Numbered from the stretch's first letter, positions 1 to 8,759 are shown. The stretch is 64,000 nt of DNA from Pedobacter steynii (GCF_001721645.1 NZ_CP017141.1:5952001-6016000), one strand, 5' to 3'. Numbers and translations are program-made. The notes: a model not told the origin generated them from the letters alone.

Positions 1-393
1 ATATCGACCTTTCATCATTACTTCTTCAGCCTCGACCCGGACGATAAAGTTATCGAAGCCCACATCAACAAAGCCCTGTACCTGGCGGACGGGACGGCCA
101 AGAAGCAATACGATGATCTCAAGGAAGGCGGTTACTACTCTGCAATCATATCCGGTAATGTAAGTCAGGAGGTTGCTGTGGACAGTATAGAGCTCAATAT
201 GGATACCTATCCGTATTACTTCCGCTATTGCGGCAAACAGAAAATTGTCAGGCCAACAGCAATAGTTACCAGGAGCCTTATTTCAGAAGGTTACCTGCGG
301 AGTATCAGCCGGTCAGATAACAATTCTCACGGCTTTCTGATTGAGAAATGGCGCATACTCGATAACAAGGACCTTGATGTACAAAAACGATAA
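1..393 (+). CDS. traK: Conjugative transposon protein TraK, C-terminal part (5' truncated by window edge)
   Basis: The frame is open from base 1 and encodes 130 residues ending in the sequence IEKWRILDNKDL before a basic end. Bacteroides TraK proteins are mating-pore components related to VirB8-type inner-membrane proteins, and this is the expected C-terminal periplasmic domain, with residues such as KALYLADGTAKKQYDDL. The start lies outside the window. The gene overlaps the following small TraL-like gene by 17 bases if that gene starts at 377. Assignment rests on recognising the family and on the traM and traN genes that follow. Confidence 0.8.
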   Translation: MSTFHHYFFSLDPDDKVIEAHINKALYLADGTAKKQYDDLKEGGYYSAIISGNVSQEVAVDSIELNMDTYPYYFRYCGKQKIVRPTAIVTRSLISEGYLRSISRSDNNSHGFLIEKWRILDNKDLDVQKR

Positions 394-625
394 GACCATG
401 CTATTTAGAAAAAGGAAAAGATCACCAGACCATACTCCCATTCAAGACAGGGCTGCGCTCGGCATTGCAAATGGTATTATCAGGCTGCAATCAAGGATGG
501 CCGCAAAGCTCAGTCGCTGGGAAAGCAAATGTACCGTCAGGCAGAAAAAGATCCTGCTGTTCGTATTCTGCCTTGTATTCGGCACGTATTGCCTTTTCCT
601 TTTACTCCGCTCCATACTGCTATAA
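377..625 (+). CDS. traL: TraL-like small membrane protein of the conjugation apparatus
   Basis: This protein of 82 aa (75 aa if ATG 398 is used) has a basic N-terminal half and one strong C-terminal membrane segment with residues ILLFVFCLVFGTYCLFLLL. It sits between traK and traM, where Bacteroides conjugative transposons carry a small traL. Sequence conservation in TraL is poor, so the name rests mainly on size, topology and position. The frame stays open upstream inside traK, but ATG 377 or ATG 398 gives a sensible start. Confidence 0.6.
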   Translation: MYKNDKTMLFRKRKRSPDHTPIQDRAALGIANGIIRLQSRMAAKLSRWESKCTVRQKKILLFVFCLVFGTYCLFLLLRSILL

Positions 626-676
626 GCAGAAGTAAGGATAGATAAGCCACTAATAATTCAACTAAAATAAAAAAAC

Positions 677-1951
677 ATGAAACCACACACAGAGCAAATT
701 TTAAAGAAGAGAAAGTTTCTTTTGATGCTTCCTTTACTTACTGTTCCCTTCATTACCCTTGCATTCTGGGCTATGGGGGGCGGAACGGTTACCAAACAGG
801 AAACCGGCAAGCAGCAGACCGGCTTGAACAAGGAACTGCCCGGCGCGCAACTGAGTACCGACCCGGTAGATAAAATGAGTTTATATAATAAGGCGGCCAA
901 GGATTCCCTGGCTTTGCGTGAGCGCAGCAAAGGCGATCCCTATGCAGTGCCAGATAGTTCTTTGCAGACCATAACGTCAGATGCTTATGCAGAAAGCGGC
1001 TACAATAATCCGGCAACCGGTTACTCTGGGATGAGAACTTATGCTGATCCGAATGAGACCAAAGTAAAGGACAGGCTGGCGGCGCTGGAACGGGCCCTGA
1101 GCCAGCCCCAGCCACAAACTTCATCTGCCGCTTATGGCAATGGTGCTTACGGACAAAACCCCGGCATGTCTGCCGATCTGGACCGGCTGGAAGCCATGAT
1201 GCAATCCATGACTTCCGGCAGCGGCGGAGACCCGGACCTGGCGGCCTTGAATGGTATGCTCGAAAAAATTACGGAGATCCAGAATCCTCAGCTTGCCCAG
1301 GAGAACCTCAAAGAACGGTCCCGCAAAAATAAAGGTCAGGTATATTCTGTGAACACCTTAACGGAGCAAAGGGAAATGCCGGTAATCAGCCGGAATGATC
1401 AGGTGATAACGGCAGAAAATCACGCAGGAAACTCTTTTTATGCCATTGAGGGGCAGGCTGCCACAGACTCCGTTCAGACTGCCATTCCTGCGGTGGTGCA
1501 CGAGACGCAGACTTTAGTCTCCGGCTCAACGGTCAAGATGCGCCTGCTGGAAGATATTTTCATTAATGGTATGCTCATACCCAAAGGCAATTTTGTGTTT
1601 GGTACGGCGACAATAAATGGCGAGCGCCTGGCTATTGACATATCCGGTGTCCGTTATGGCAAAAGCCTCTTCCCTGTGTCCCTGAGTGTTTATGATCTTG
1701 ACGCCCTGGAAGGCATTCATGTTCCGGGTGCCATTACAAGGGATGCGGTAAAAGATGGTTCTGACCGGGCTATGCAGAGCCTGCAGTTTATGAACATGGA
1801 CCCTACACTGGTCGGCCAGGCCGCTGGCGTCGGTGTTGAAGCGGCAAAAGGACTTTTTTCTAAAAAGGCGAAGCTGGTGCGCGTTACCGTTAAGGCCGGA
1901 TATCCTATCCTGCTTATGGATGCCAAGGCAAAGCAGGACCTCACTAATTGA
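677..1951 (+). CDS. traM: Conjugative transposon protein TraM (VirB10-like)
   Basis: The 424-residue protein has a short cytoplasmic N-terminus, one membrane segment at about residues 14-34 (LLMLPLLTVPFITLAFWAMG), a long low-complexity linker rich in Q, S, G and A, and a conserved C-terminal domain from about residue 275 (HETQTLVSGSTVKMRLLEDI, then IPKGNFVFGTA). This layout is that of Bacteroides TraM, which like VirB10 is thought to span the envelope and link inner- and outer-membrane parts of the mating channel. The start ATG 677 follows an A-rich leader. traN follows after 26 bases, consistent with one tra operon. Confidence 0.9.
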   Translation: MKPHTEQILKKRKFLLMLPLLTVPFITLAFWAMGGGTVTKQETGKQQTGLNKELPGAQLSTDPVDKMSLYNKAAKDSLALRERSKGDPYAVPDSSLQTITSDAYAESGYNNPATGYSGMRTYADPNETKVKDRLAALERALSQPQPQTSSAAYGNGAYGQNPGMSADLDRLEAMMQSMTSGSGGDPDLAALNGMLEKITEIQNPQLAQENLKERSRKNKGQVYSVNTLTEQREMPVISRNDQVITAENHAGNSFYAIEGQAATDSVQTAIPAVVHETQTLVSGSTVKMRLLEDIFINGMLIPKGNFVFGTATINGERLAIDISGVRYGKSLFPVSLSVYDLDALEGIHVPGAITRDAVKDGSDRAMQSLQFMNMDPTLVGQAAGVGVEAAKGLFSKKAKLVRVTVKAGYPILLMDAKAKQDLTN

Positions 1952-1977
1952 TTTCTTAACCCTATACAATTACAACT

Positions 1978-2805
1978 ATGAAATTTTTGATGTTTATATG
2001 CGCCCTATTGAGCGTAACCATACTTAAAGCACAACAAACAGCCATTAATCTTGACGGCAACACTGTAATTCCCGCTTACAATCTTGATATAAGCTGGAAT
2101 AAGACCACGATGCTGATCTTTCCTGCCGCAATTCAAAGCGGTGACGTAGGAGACAAATCCATTCTCGCCGAAACGGTAAAGGATGTAAAGAACATCCTGA
2201 AAGTAAAAGCCGGTAAAAAGGATTTTGAGCAGAGCAACTTACAGGTAGTAACTGTTGATGGTAAGGTGTATTCCTTTCAGGTGAATTATAATGAAAATGC
2301 TCCTTCGCTACCTATTGATATGGGCAAACAGCCTCCATATGCACCCATAACCTTTAAGGGCATATCCCTCAATAGTAAAGAGCTTGAAACTTATGCAGCT
2401 AAAGTCGCAGGCAGCATACCTTTTATGAAAGGCAAAGTATACCATAAACAAGGAATGGAATTCCGGTTAGACGGTATCTATATCAAAAACGATGTTTTGT
2501 TCTTTCAGTTTCATCTGCTCAATGAAACCCGTATCCCCTATGATGCAGCTTCCCTCCGCTTTTACGTGCGCGATAAAAAAACGGTCAAACGTACTGCATC
2601 CCAGGATAAGGAGATCCTGCCGGTATATGTGCATCAGTCCGGGGCTCCTGAATTTGGTAAAGGCCGGGTGATCGTTGTTGCTTTCCCCAAGTTTACCATT
2701 GCCCTAAAAAAGCGCCTTACCGCTGAACTTATGGAACAGGACGGAGACCGCAACCCAACAACATGGCTCGATCAGAAAAAACTGTTGAAGGCAAGGTCGC
2801 TTTAG
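1978..2805 (+). CDS. traN: Conjugative transposon protein TraN (DUF4138, VirB9-like)
   Basis: The 275-aa protein has a signal peptide (MKFLMFICALLSVTILKAQ) followed by the TraN/DUF4138 pattern: a beta-rich region with WNKTTMLIFPAAIQSGDVGD, then VKAGKKDFEQSNLQVVTVDG. TraN is the presumed VirB9-type outer part of the mating channel and pairs with TraM. The C-terminal domain (about residues 130-275) includes KTVKRTASQDKEILPVY. The usual traO/traP/traQ genes are not recognisable downstream; a 172-aa protein of unknown type occupies that place. Confidence 0.9.
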   Translation: MKFLMFICALLSVTILKAQQTAINLDGNTVIPAYNLDISWNKTTMLIFPAAIQSGDVGDKSILAETVKDVKNILKVKAGKKDFEQSNLQVVTVDGKVYSFQVNYNENAPSLPIDMGKQPPYAPITFKGISLNSKELETYAAKVAGSIPFMKGKVYHKQGMEFRLDGIYIKNDVLFFQFHLLNETRIPYDAASLRFYVRDKKTVKRTASQDKEILPVYVHQSGAPEFGKGRVIVVAFPKFTIALKKRLTAELMEQDGDRNPTTWLDQKKLLKARSL

Positions 2806-2829
2806 GGAAATATAAAACACACAAATATC

Positions 2830-3348
2830 ATGGAACAGGAAATGCAGATGTACAATAAAATGCAGGATTCTTTGATGGTGGAGCTCGGTACATGGAACAG
2901 GCAGGAAAACAAGTTCCGGGAAATATTTGGCGATCAGGCACTCAAAGACCGGGATTTTAAGAAGATGAAGCTGTCCGAATATGAGCGTCTTTCCAGTCTG
3001 TATGCCGGGGCAGCAACGACTATAGATGAGAAAGCAATGGTAAGGATGCTTCAGTTCCAACGGCGCAAACTTACCAAAGACCTGTATCCGGGCCTGATCA
3101 GGCGTGCCATTCATAAACTGATCGTTTTCTTCCGTTCGGAAATCAGTGCAAAACGGGAGTTGGCTATGGTAAAGCAGGCTGGAATGCAGCCTTACAGAGA
3201 CATCCAGCTTCCCGGTAAAGACCCGGAAATTAAAAAGAGCCAGAATGAAAGTATAGAGGTGAACCAAGGTCAACGGCACAGGTACGCAAGCCGGGACCTG
3301 GGCAAAAAACGTCCGAGGCCGCAACATAAGAAAGGCCGGTCGATATAG
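2830..3348 (+). CDS. Conjugation-region protein of unknown function, helical, basic C-terminal tail
   Basis: This 172-aa protein has no signal peptide and is predicted mostly helical and charged (RQENKFREIFGDQALKDRDF, FQRRKLTKDLYPGLIRR). It starts 24 bases after traN, so it is likely in the same transcript. I do not recognise a domain. The last 14 residues (KKRPRPQHKKGRSI) are strongly basic and resemble the ends of the next four accessory proteins, suggesting a common localisation or transfer signal. It could be a highly divergent replacement for TraO, but nothing in the sequence shows that. Confidence 0.65.
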   Translation: MEQEMQMYNKMQDSLMVELGTWNRQENKFREIFGDQALKDRDFKKMKLSEYERLSSLYAGAATTIDEKAMVRMLQFQRRKLTKDLYPGLIRRAIHKLIVFFRSEISAKRELAMVKQAGMQPYRDIQLPGKDPEIKKSQNESIEVNQGQRHRYASRDLGKKRPRPQHKKGRSI

Positions 3349-3382
3349 CAGACCGGTATTATTCAACTAAAAAACAGAAATC

Positions 3383-4210
3383 ATGGAACAAGAGAATTTC
3401 GAGAAACTAAAGAAGGAGCTTTTTTACAGGGGCTTTGGTGAAGGGCTTAATAATGAGCTTGGCGAGAAAATGTCGCGATCAGGTCCTGAATTTGCAATAG
3501 AGCATCAGGTGGGTATTGAAGGCGACCAGATGGCCTACCGGCTTAATTTCAGAAAAGATGACAATGCGGACAAGTATTATTTTAATACCATAGACACTTC
3601 TCTGCTTAAAAATGGCGACCAGCCGGGCCAGGAGCTTACCCATAGCTTCCCTGCAAATTCACTGGTAACAGCAACGGAGATGCACCATATGCTTAAACAT
3701 GGATTGCTGGTTGCCGTAAACAAAACCCTTTTTAATAAGGAGGGCGAAGCCTACAATACCTGGGCGAGCATTGATATCAATGGACCAAAGGATGATTTCG
3801 GAAATTATCCGCGCAAAACTTATCATCAAAATTATTTCGCAAAGCAGCCTTTTGATGTCCAGCAGGCACTGCAGGACCTTGCAGTACCTGTCAAAGAATT
3901 GGAACAAAAATTCAAACTCGGTGACTATGAAAAGGCACTCAAAAAGGCAAACCTACCAGAAGTAACCATTATGGTAAATGGCGTGGAAAGCAAGGGGTAT
4001 CTGTCTGTCAACCCTGGAGAACGGCGCATCGATGTTTATGATGCCAATATGAAGATCGTTCAACGGCAAGAGCAGGCCCAAGGCTTATCTGCTGCTGAAA
4101 ATAAAAAAGATACATCGGTCCAACAATCCGGCGATGTAAAAAAAAAGCCCTGGGAGCAGCAGCAGCGAGTGAACTGGAACAGGAATAAAGGAAGAGGAAT
4201 GGGTGCCTGA
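3383..4210 (+). CDS. ICE accessory protein, DUF3945/DUF4099-like
   Basis: This 275-aa soluble protein has a middle region with WASIDINGPKDDFGNYPRK and a C-terminal module (about residues 160-230) with VTIMVNGVESKGYLSVNPGE followed by RRIDVYDANMK. That module is reminiscent of the DUF3945/DUF4099 proteins common in Bacteroidetes conjugative elements, whose role is unknown; the match is from memory. A Q/K-rich linker leads to a basic end, WNRNKGRGMGA. The gene ends in a strong terminator that overlaps its stop codon, which may mark the end of the tra operon. Confidence 0.65.
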   Translation: MEQENFEKLKKELFYRGFGEGLNNELGEKMSRSGPEFAIEHQVGIEGDQMAYRLNFRKDDNADKYYFNTIDTSLLKNGDQPGQELTHSFPANSLVTATEMHHMLKHGLLVAVNKTLFNKEGEAYNTWASIDINGPKDDFGNYPRKTYHQNYFAKQPFDVQQALQDLAVPVKELEQKFKLGDYEKALKKANLPEVTIMVNGVESKGYLSVNPGERRIDVYDANMKIVQRQEQAQGLSAAENKKDTSVQQSGDVKKKPWEQQQRVNWNRNKGRGMGA

Positions 4211-4236
4211 GCCCCATAAGGGGCTCAGTTTTTTTT
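4207..4236 (+). terminator. Intrinsic terminator after the tra operon
   Basis: A 9-bp GC-rich stem (CTGAGCCCC at 4207-4215 pairing with GGGGCTCAG at 4220-4228) with an ATAA loop is followed by eight T residues (4229-4236). The stem includes the TGA stop of the preceding gene. This is the clearest rho-independent terminator in the left part of the window and separates the traK-to-3383 block from the accessory genes beginning at 4255. Confidence 0.85.
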
Positions 4237-4254
4237 AAAACTTATGGTTGAATT

Positions 4255-4533
4255 ATGACAGCAGAGCAAATAGAATTATACCAGAAGGCCGCCGAATTAG
4301 GTACTATACCTGATGATAAAAATCCGCTCTACCTATTTTCGGTAACAGACAGTCACTTGCTGCTTCGAATACTCAATGATGATTTTGACCTTAAAGTCCT
4401 TGCCAGGCGGGAGCTTGAAGGGCGTGGTTATGCCAACGTCGATACATTGAAAACAAGCGGTAACAGCCAGAAGGACAATTATTCCAAAAGAATGAGTGAG
4501 GGCAAGCGGAAAAGAAAAGGCCGGGGACTTTAA
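4255..4533 (+). CDS. Small ICE protein of unknown function with basic tail
   Basis: A 92-aa protein without signal or membrane segment. The N-terminal part is acidic/helical (LYQKAAELGTIPDDKNPLY), the centre reads RILNDDFDLKVLARRELEGR, and the last nine residues are KRKRKGRGL. I do not recognise a family. The tail matches the pattern at the ends of its neighbours. It is the first gene after the terminator at 4207-4236 and may open a second transcript with the two paralogous genes downstream. Confidence 0.55.
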   Translation: MTAEQIELYQKAAELGTIPDDKNPLYLFSVTDSHLLLRILNDDFDLKVLARRELEGRGYANVDTLKTSGNSQKDNYSKRMSEGKRKRKGRGL

Positions 4534-4575
4534 GGCAATAGTGCAATAAGATTGAACATTAAAATGCAATAAAAA

Positions 4576-5583
4576 ATGTCGAAACGCAGAGACTTGTTTT
4601 TGGAGAACACCAGTCCGTATGGATTCAAGCCAGAACTCCTGGTAAATGCTGATGAAGAGATGATCCGATTCCGTAGCCCCAATGCAACGGGCTACCAGGT
4701 CAACTGGTACGGTGAAGATATGGTGTTTTTCAGGCCTCACTTTTATCGCGGGGAAGAAAAATTACCATTCCTGACCAGTTACGAGGCATTGCTCAGGAGC
4801 GTTCCGTCGCTGGACCATATCGTAATCGACTCCATAGACACGCATGCATTGGAGCAAAAAATGGCCGCTGTCGATTGGTTTACAGCTGGGCCTCATTATG
4901 AGCGCCTGACTGAAGATGCACTTCGGCAGCTCCATGAGATCTGGCCAGTTATGGAGCAGCTTAAAAAGACAGGAAACAGAGCTGCAGCAAATATTGTTCA
5001 GGACCTGCAAATGAAGTATTGGGCGGACTCCGGAGCGGAATACTATACCCGCCTCGATATGAGAACTGACCGATATGATCGCAGTTACGAATTTTATGTC
5101 CGTCAACAACATGCTGGTATCAATATACGGCAGGCGTATAATTTGTTATGTGGCAGGCCACTGCTGCGTACCGAAGGTTCTGATAATGGAATGCCATATT
5201 GGTTGCAGCTCAAACCCTTAATGATTCCAAAAAGCTATGAACAATTCCAGGAGCATCGCTATCCAGATTTTGACCTTGCAGAAAAATTATCTATCCTGCC
5301 ACTGAAGGAACTGCGTACAGAAGCGGAAGCAACTGCGCTGATCAGTGGCCTACAAGCAGGTGACAAAGTAGAAGCAGAAATAGAATCGACCGAAGGTGTA
5401 ATTGCCGTGAAACTGACCGTTGATCCTGAAGCTCAGGCTGTATCTATACAGCAGCAAGGCTCCGCTCCTGAGATCATCAGGGCAATCGATGATTTTAACC
5501 GATTAAAGTATAACAAACCACTAACACAATCCCCGGCTCACCGCAGTAAACCGGCAAAAAAAAGAAAGCGTCAGGGATTATAA
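4576..5583 (+). CDS. ICE accessory protein, paralogue of the next gene, basic tail
   Basis: This 335-aa soluble protein shares with the next product the block QAYNLLCGR (about residue 190), an aromatic block (PYWLQL here, AYWLVL there), a following FDLAEKL/FDIVGQL segment and a C-terminal beta module with a short V-x-P/D-A repeat. The two are therefore paralogues that have diverged strongly at the N-terminus. It ends in KKRKRQGL. The family is not one I can name; the C-terminal module resembles that of the 3383-4210 product. Only ten bases separate it from the next gene, so co-expression is likely. Confidence 0.6.
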   Translation: MSKRRDLFLENTSPYGFKPELLVNADEEMIRFRSPNATGYQVNWYGEDMVFFRPHFYRGEEKLPFLTSYEALLRSVPSLDHIVIDSIDTHALEQKMAAVDWFTAGPHYERLTEDALRQLHEIWPVMEQLKKTGNRAAANIVQDLQMKYWADSGAEYYTRLDMRTDRYDRSYEFYVRQQHAGINIRQAYNLLCGRPLLRTEGSDNGMPYWLQLKPLMIPKSYEQFQEHRYPDFDLAEKLSILPLKELRTEAEATALISGLQAGDKVEAEIESTEGVIAVKLTVDPEAQAVSIQQQGSAPEIIRAIDDFNRLKYNKPLTQSPAHRSKPAKKRKRQGL

Positions 5584-5593
5584 ATCTTGAACA

Positions 5594-6571
5594 ATGAAAG
5601 TAAAAGATATCAATGAGCTGGGCGCCTACCTGGAACATTTAGGGCTTGCCGATGCAGCCATTATGGAAAATCTTCAAACTTTGAAGGAAGGTGAAGGCTT
5701 CATAGGCCGGGTCGCTGCCCGTCATGGCGAAGACCGTTTGAGTTGCAGGTATCAGATCTCCAGGGATTCAGATTCTAATCTTTACCGGTTAGACGGCTAT
5801 AATGCGGCGCTTCTCAGAGTAGATATTCCTCATGGTGTACTTGATGGAATCAGTTCCATGAACCTGGAAGCCAGGCTAAAGGAAGTCGATGTTTACCGGG
5901 ACTGGCAAGATGTCTTTGACAGGCACAGTAGCATAGCACAGATATGCATGGAGCTTACACTGCTTTCAAAATCAACGGATGAGGAGGCCAGGGAACTAGG
6001 GAATTTACTATCGCTGAAATACCTTGCAGATACACCTGTTGAAAAATTGGTTGAAATCAATATCGACCGTCACCATTATGAAAAGGAAATATTTATCCCC
6101 CTTATGGGCAATGACCATGATACTGGAATCTTGCAGGCCTATAACCTGCTTTGCGGTAGGGGTATTATGAAATTAAAGGACATTTCGGAAGACCACCCCC
6201 CGGAAGCATATTGGCTTGTGCTCGAAAATGGCTATTTGCAATCTCTCCCTGAATTTGATATTGTCGGACAGCTTATGAGATTACCATTTAACACAGGCTT
6301 AGATCGCGAAGTTGTCCAGGATATGTTTTTACAACTCGTAAATGGGGATCAAATTACCGTTGATTTATCAATGGCTGGCCAACGCAGGCAGGGTATTATT
6401 GAAGTAGATGCGCGGCAGGGGATGATAGTTCTTTGTAATCAGCAGGGTGAACGCATATTAACTTCTGCAATGATAAGACGGGAATTGCCGAACCTGAATA
6501 ACAGAGAAAAACCTAATGGGGCTATTAAAAACAATGCCCCGATAAAAAAGAAAAAAGGGCCCTCATTATAA
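5594..6571 (+). CDS. ICE accessory protein, paralogue of the preceding gene, basic tail
   Basis: A 325-aa soluble protein containing QAYNLLCGRG (about residue 182), AYWLVLENGYL and a C-terminal module with GIIEVDARQGMIVL, all with counterparts in the upstream product. The end is KKKKGPSL. The N-terminal region (LEHLGLADAAIMENLQTLKE) is different from the neighbour. No catalytic motif is visible. Position between tra genes and DNA methyltransferases suggests a role connected with conjugation or element maintenance, but this is inference. Confidence 0.6.
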   Translation: MKVKDINELGAYLEHLGLADAAIMENLQTLKEGEGFIGRVAARHGEDRLSCRYQISRDSDSNLYRLDGYNAALLRVDIPHGVLDGISSMNLEARLKEVDVYRDWQDVFDRHSSIAQICMELTLLSKSTDEEARELGNLLSLKYLADTPVEKLVEINIDRHHYEKEIFIPLMGNDHDTGILQAYNLLCGRGIMKLKDISEDHPPEAYWLVLENGYLQSLPEFDIVGQLMRLPFNTGLDREVVQDMFLQLVNGDQITVDLSMAGQRRQGIIEVDARQGMIVLCNQQGERILTSAMIRRELPNLNNREKPNGAIKNNAPIKKKKGPSL

Positions 6572-6611
6572 GCCCAGATAGAATTATACAACGTGAAAAT
6601 GATATGTGAGC

Positions 6612-7424
6612 ATGGAAAAAAAACAAATGAAGACACCCGTCACCTATTATGGCGGCAAACAAACACTGGCACCCCTTATAGTATCGCTAATACCCGAGCA
6701 CACCCTTTACGCAGAGCCCTTTACCGGAGGAGGGGCTGTATTCTTCCACAAGCCACCTTCCAAAGTTGAAGTGCTGAACGATACCAATGGCGAGCTGATG
6801 AATTTTTATAAAGTAACACGGGATCAATTCAAGCCGCTGCAGAAAATGATCCAACGGACACTGCATTGCCGCAATTCGTACAGGCAAGCTGAAGTAATTT
6901 ATCACAATCCCGACCTTTTTGATGAAGTGAGGCGTGCCTGGGCTGTCTGGGTGATTTGTGCCCAGAGTTTTTCTTCAAAGATGGACGGGCCGTTTGGCTA
7001 TGATAAAACACAGAATACAACCTCGAAGCGGATTGCCAACAAGCGGTTAAACTTTACTGAAGATTATGCAAAGCGATTGGAGCTTATCCAGGTAGAATGT
7101 GCCGATGCGCTTTATATTATTAAAAGCCGGGATCATGAACAGGCATTTTTTTATTGCGATCCTCCCTATATCGGTACGGCTTGTGGTCATTACAAGGGCT
7201 ATACAGAAGCTGACTATAAAGCTTTACTAGACCTGCTTTCCAGCATCAAAGGTAAGTTCCTGCTTTCCTCCTACCCAACGAAGATATTGTCTCAGTATGC
7301 CAAAGAATATAAATGGCCATCGATGAAACGCGAATTATTTGTTACGGTAAATATGAAATCGGGAAATGCCAAAAAGAAAATAGAAGTGCTGACAGCAAAT
7401 TATCCAATAGAAATAACCAAATAA
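6612..7424 (+). CDS. D12-class (Dam-like) DNA adenine N6-methyltransferase
   Basis: The 270-aa protein carries the alpha-class methyltransferase signatures in order: YYGGKQTLAP (residues 12-21), the SAM-binding EPFTGGGAVFF (35-45) and the catalytic CDPPY (182-186). This matches D12-class enzymes that methylate adenine. A GTG at 6606 would add two residues, but ATG 6612 is preferred. No restriction endonuclease is next to it, so it is probably an orphan enzyme protecting or marking the element. The second methyltransferase begins 16 bases downstream. Confidence 0.88.
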   Translation: MEKKQMKTPVTYYGGKQTLAPLIVSLIPEHTLYAEPFTGGGAVFFHKPPSKVEVLNDTNGELMNFYKVTRDQFKPLQKMIQRTLHCRNSYRQAEVIYHNPDLFDEVRRAWAVWVICAQSFSSKMDGPFGYDKTQNTTSKRIANKRLNFTEDYAKRLELIQVECADALYIIKSRDHEQAFFYCDPPYIGTACGHYKGYTEADYKALLDLLSSIKGKFLLSSYPTKILSQYAKEYKWPSMKRELFVTVNMKSGNAKKKIEVLTANYPIEITK

Positions 7425-7440
7425 TAAAGGAGAAGAAATC

Positions 7441-8412
7441 GTGAGAGAGGAAATTGAAGAGAATAATATTTATGCAATCGACTGCCTGCAAGGGTTAAGA
7501 AAAATAGAGGACGACTCAGTCCAATGTTGCATTACGAGTCCGCCATATTGGAAACTTAGAAATTACGGTGTGGAAGGACAATTTGGACTGGAGCGTACTC
7601 CGGAAGCCTATGTGGAAATACTTGTTGAGTTGTTTGATGAAGTGAGACGGGTGCTAAAGCCAGATGGTACACTATGGCTGAACCTCGGAGATATGTATTG
7701 GGGCTCAGGTAAAGTCGGAAATAATCCTGCCTACTTACAAAAGCAAAAGGAGTTTAACAAGGTATCAGCACATCCTGGAAAATTCGGGATGCCGTTGACA
7801 GGAAAGCATAAAGAAATAAAAGACAAGGATCTAATCGGTTTCCCCTGGATGGTGGCGTTTGCGCTCCGAAAACAGGGATGGTATCTGCGACAGGATATTA
7901 TCTGGCATAAACCCAACCCCATGCCCGAAAGCATTACCGACCGCTGTACGAAATCGCATGAGTATATCTTCCTGCTATCGAAAAACAGAAAGTACTATTT
8001 CGATCATAAAGCAATACAGACGGAAGCAAAAGGGCTTACGATCCGTGACCGCACATCAAGACCAGCTAGAAAGGCAAAATATGAGCCGCTGGTAAACTGC
8101 TTCAGAAAAGAAAGAAGTCCTGACCTGAAAGCAAACAGACGTTCAGTTTGGAGCATCACCAATAAGCCATTTAAAGAAGCTCATTTTGCTACATTTCCCC
8201 CTGAGATTCCAGAGTTGTGTATGCTCGCCGGTAGCAAGGAACGGGACGTTATCCTTGACCCTTTTATGGGTGCAGGAACAACTGCACTCGTTGCAACGAA
8301 GCTGAACCGGAGGTTCATAGGCTTTGAACTCAATCCTGATTATGTAGATATCGCAGTAAAACGACTTCTTGCGACCGGAGTCAGCATTGAAAAATTAATC
8401 AGGGAAAATTAA
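7441..8412 (+). CDS. Beta-class DNA methyltransferase (N4-cytosine or N6-adenine)
   Basis: This 323-aa protein has catalytic motif IV near the N-terminus (TSPPYW, residues 32-37) and the SAM-binding motif near the C-terminus (DPFMGAGTTALVA, from residue 273, then FIGFELNPDY). That circular order defines beta-class amino methyltransferases, and the TSPPYW form is common in N4-cytosine enzymes, though N6-adenine is possible. The start is GTG 7441, supported by AAGGAGA a few bases upstream. It forms a pair with the D12-class gene; no cognate nuclease is seen. Confidence 0.88.
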   Translation: MREEIEENNIYAIDCLQGLRKIEDDSVQCCITSPPYWKLRNYGVEGQFGLERTPEAYVEILVELFDEVRRVLKPDGTLWLNLGDMYWGSGKVGNNPAYLQKQKEFNKVSAHPGKFGMPLTGKHKEIKDKDLIGFPWMVAFALRKQGWYLRQDIIWHKPNPMPESITDRCTKSHEYIFLLSKNRKYYFDHKAIQTEAKGLTIRDRTSRPARKAKYEPLVNCFRKERSPDLKANRRSVWSITNKPFKEAHFATFPPEIPELCMLAGSKERDVILDPFMGAGTTALVATKLNRRFIGFELNPDYVDIAVKRLLATGVSIEKLIREN

Positions 8413-8444
8413 TAACTATAGCATTAGACTATTAAGGAGACCAC

Positions 8445-8720
8445 ATGGAAAAGGAAGGGACAGGGAATTACTATTTCCGGAATCTGGCCACTGGGAAATT
8501 GAATATTTATATCGACGTGGCATTCTTTGAATCAATGCCAGAGCAGCAGAAAGGCATTTTTAGCGAGTTCTGTATTTGGAGCCGTAAAACAGGATGCTGG
8601 ATATCAAAGAGAAAAGCAACAAAAAGTATTTACCTGCGGGCACGATTAAATGAATTTGGTTTTCAAAACAAGGGCGATATGGAAGGAATGGTAACCGATG
8701 GATCGGTGCAGACAGTATGA
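8445..8720 (+). CDS. Small single-domain ICE protein with WISK motif
   Basis: The 91-aa product begins after a good ribosome site (AAGGAGACC). It has a short beta-alpha pattern with KLNIYIDVAFFESMPEQQKG, FCIWSRKTGCWISKRK and a final helix ARLNEFGF. This recalls, from memory, a small domain seen at the start of longer Bacteroidetes ICE/plasmid proteins (pattern F-x-W-S-R...W-V-S-R), here as a stand-alone protein. No function can be given. It follows the methyltransferase genes on the same strand with a 32-base gap. Confidence 0.5.
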   Translation: MEKEGTGNYYFRNLATGKLNIYIDVAFFESMPEQQKGIFSEFCIWSRKTGCWISKRKATKSIYLRARLNEFGFQNKGDMEGMVTDGSVQTV

Positions 8721-8759
8721 TTCAAATAAAAAAGAAGTATTGGGTTTTAGATCAGTGTT

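Noticed and set aside
6612..8412. Complete restriction-modification system
   Set aside because: Neighbouring products show no nuclease motifs; both enzymes are treated as orphans.
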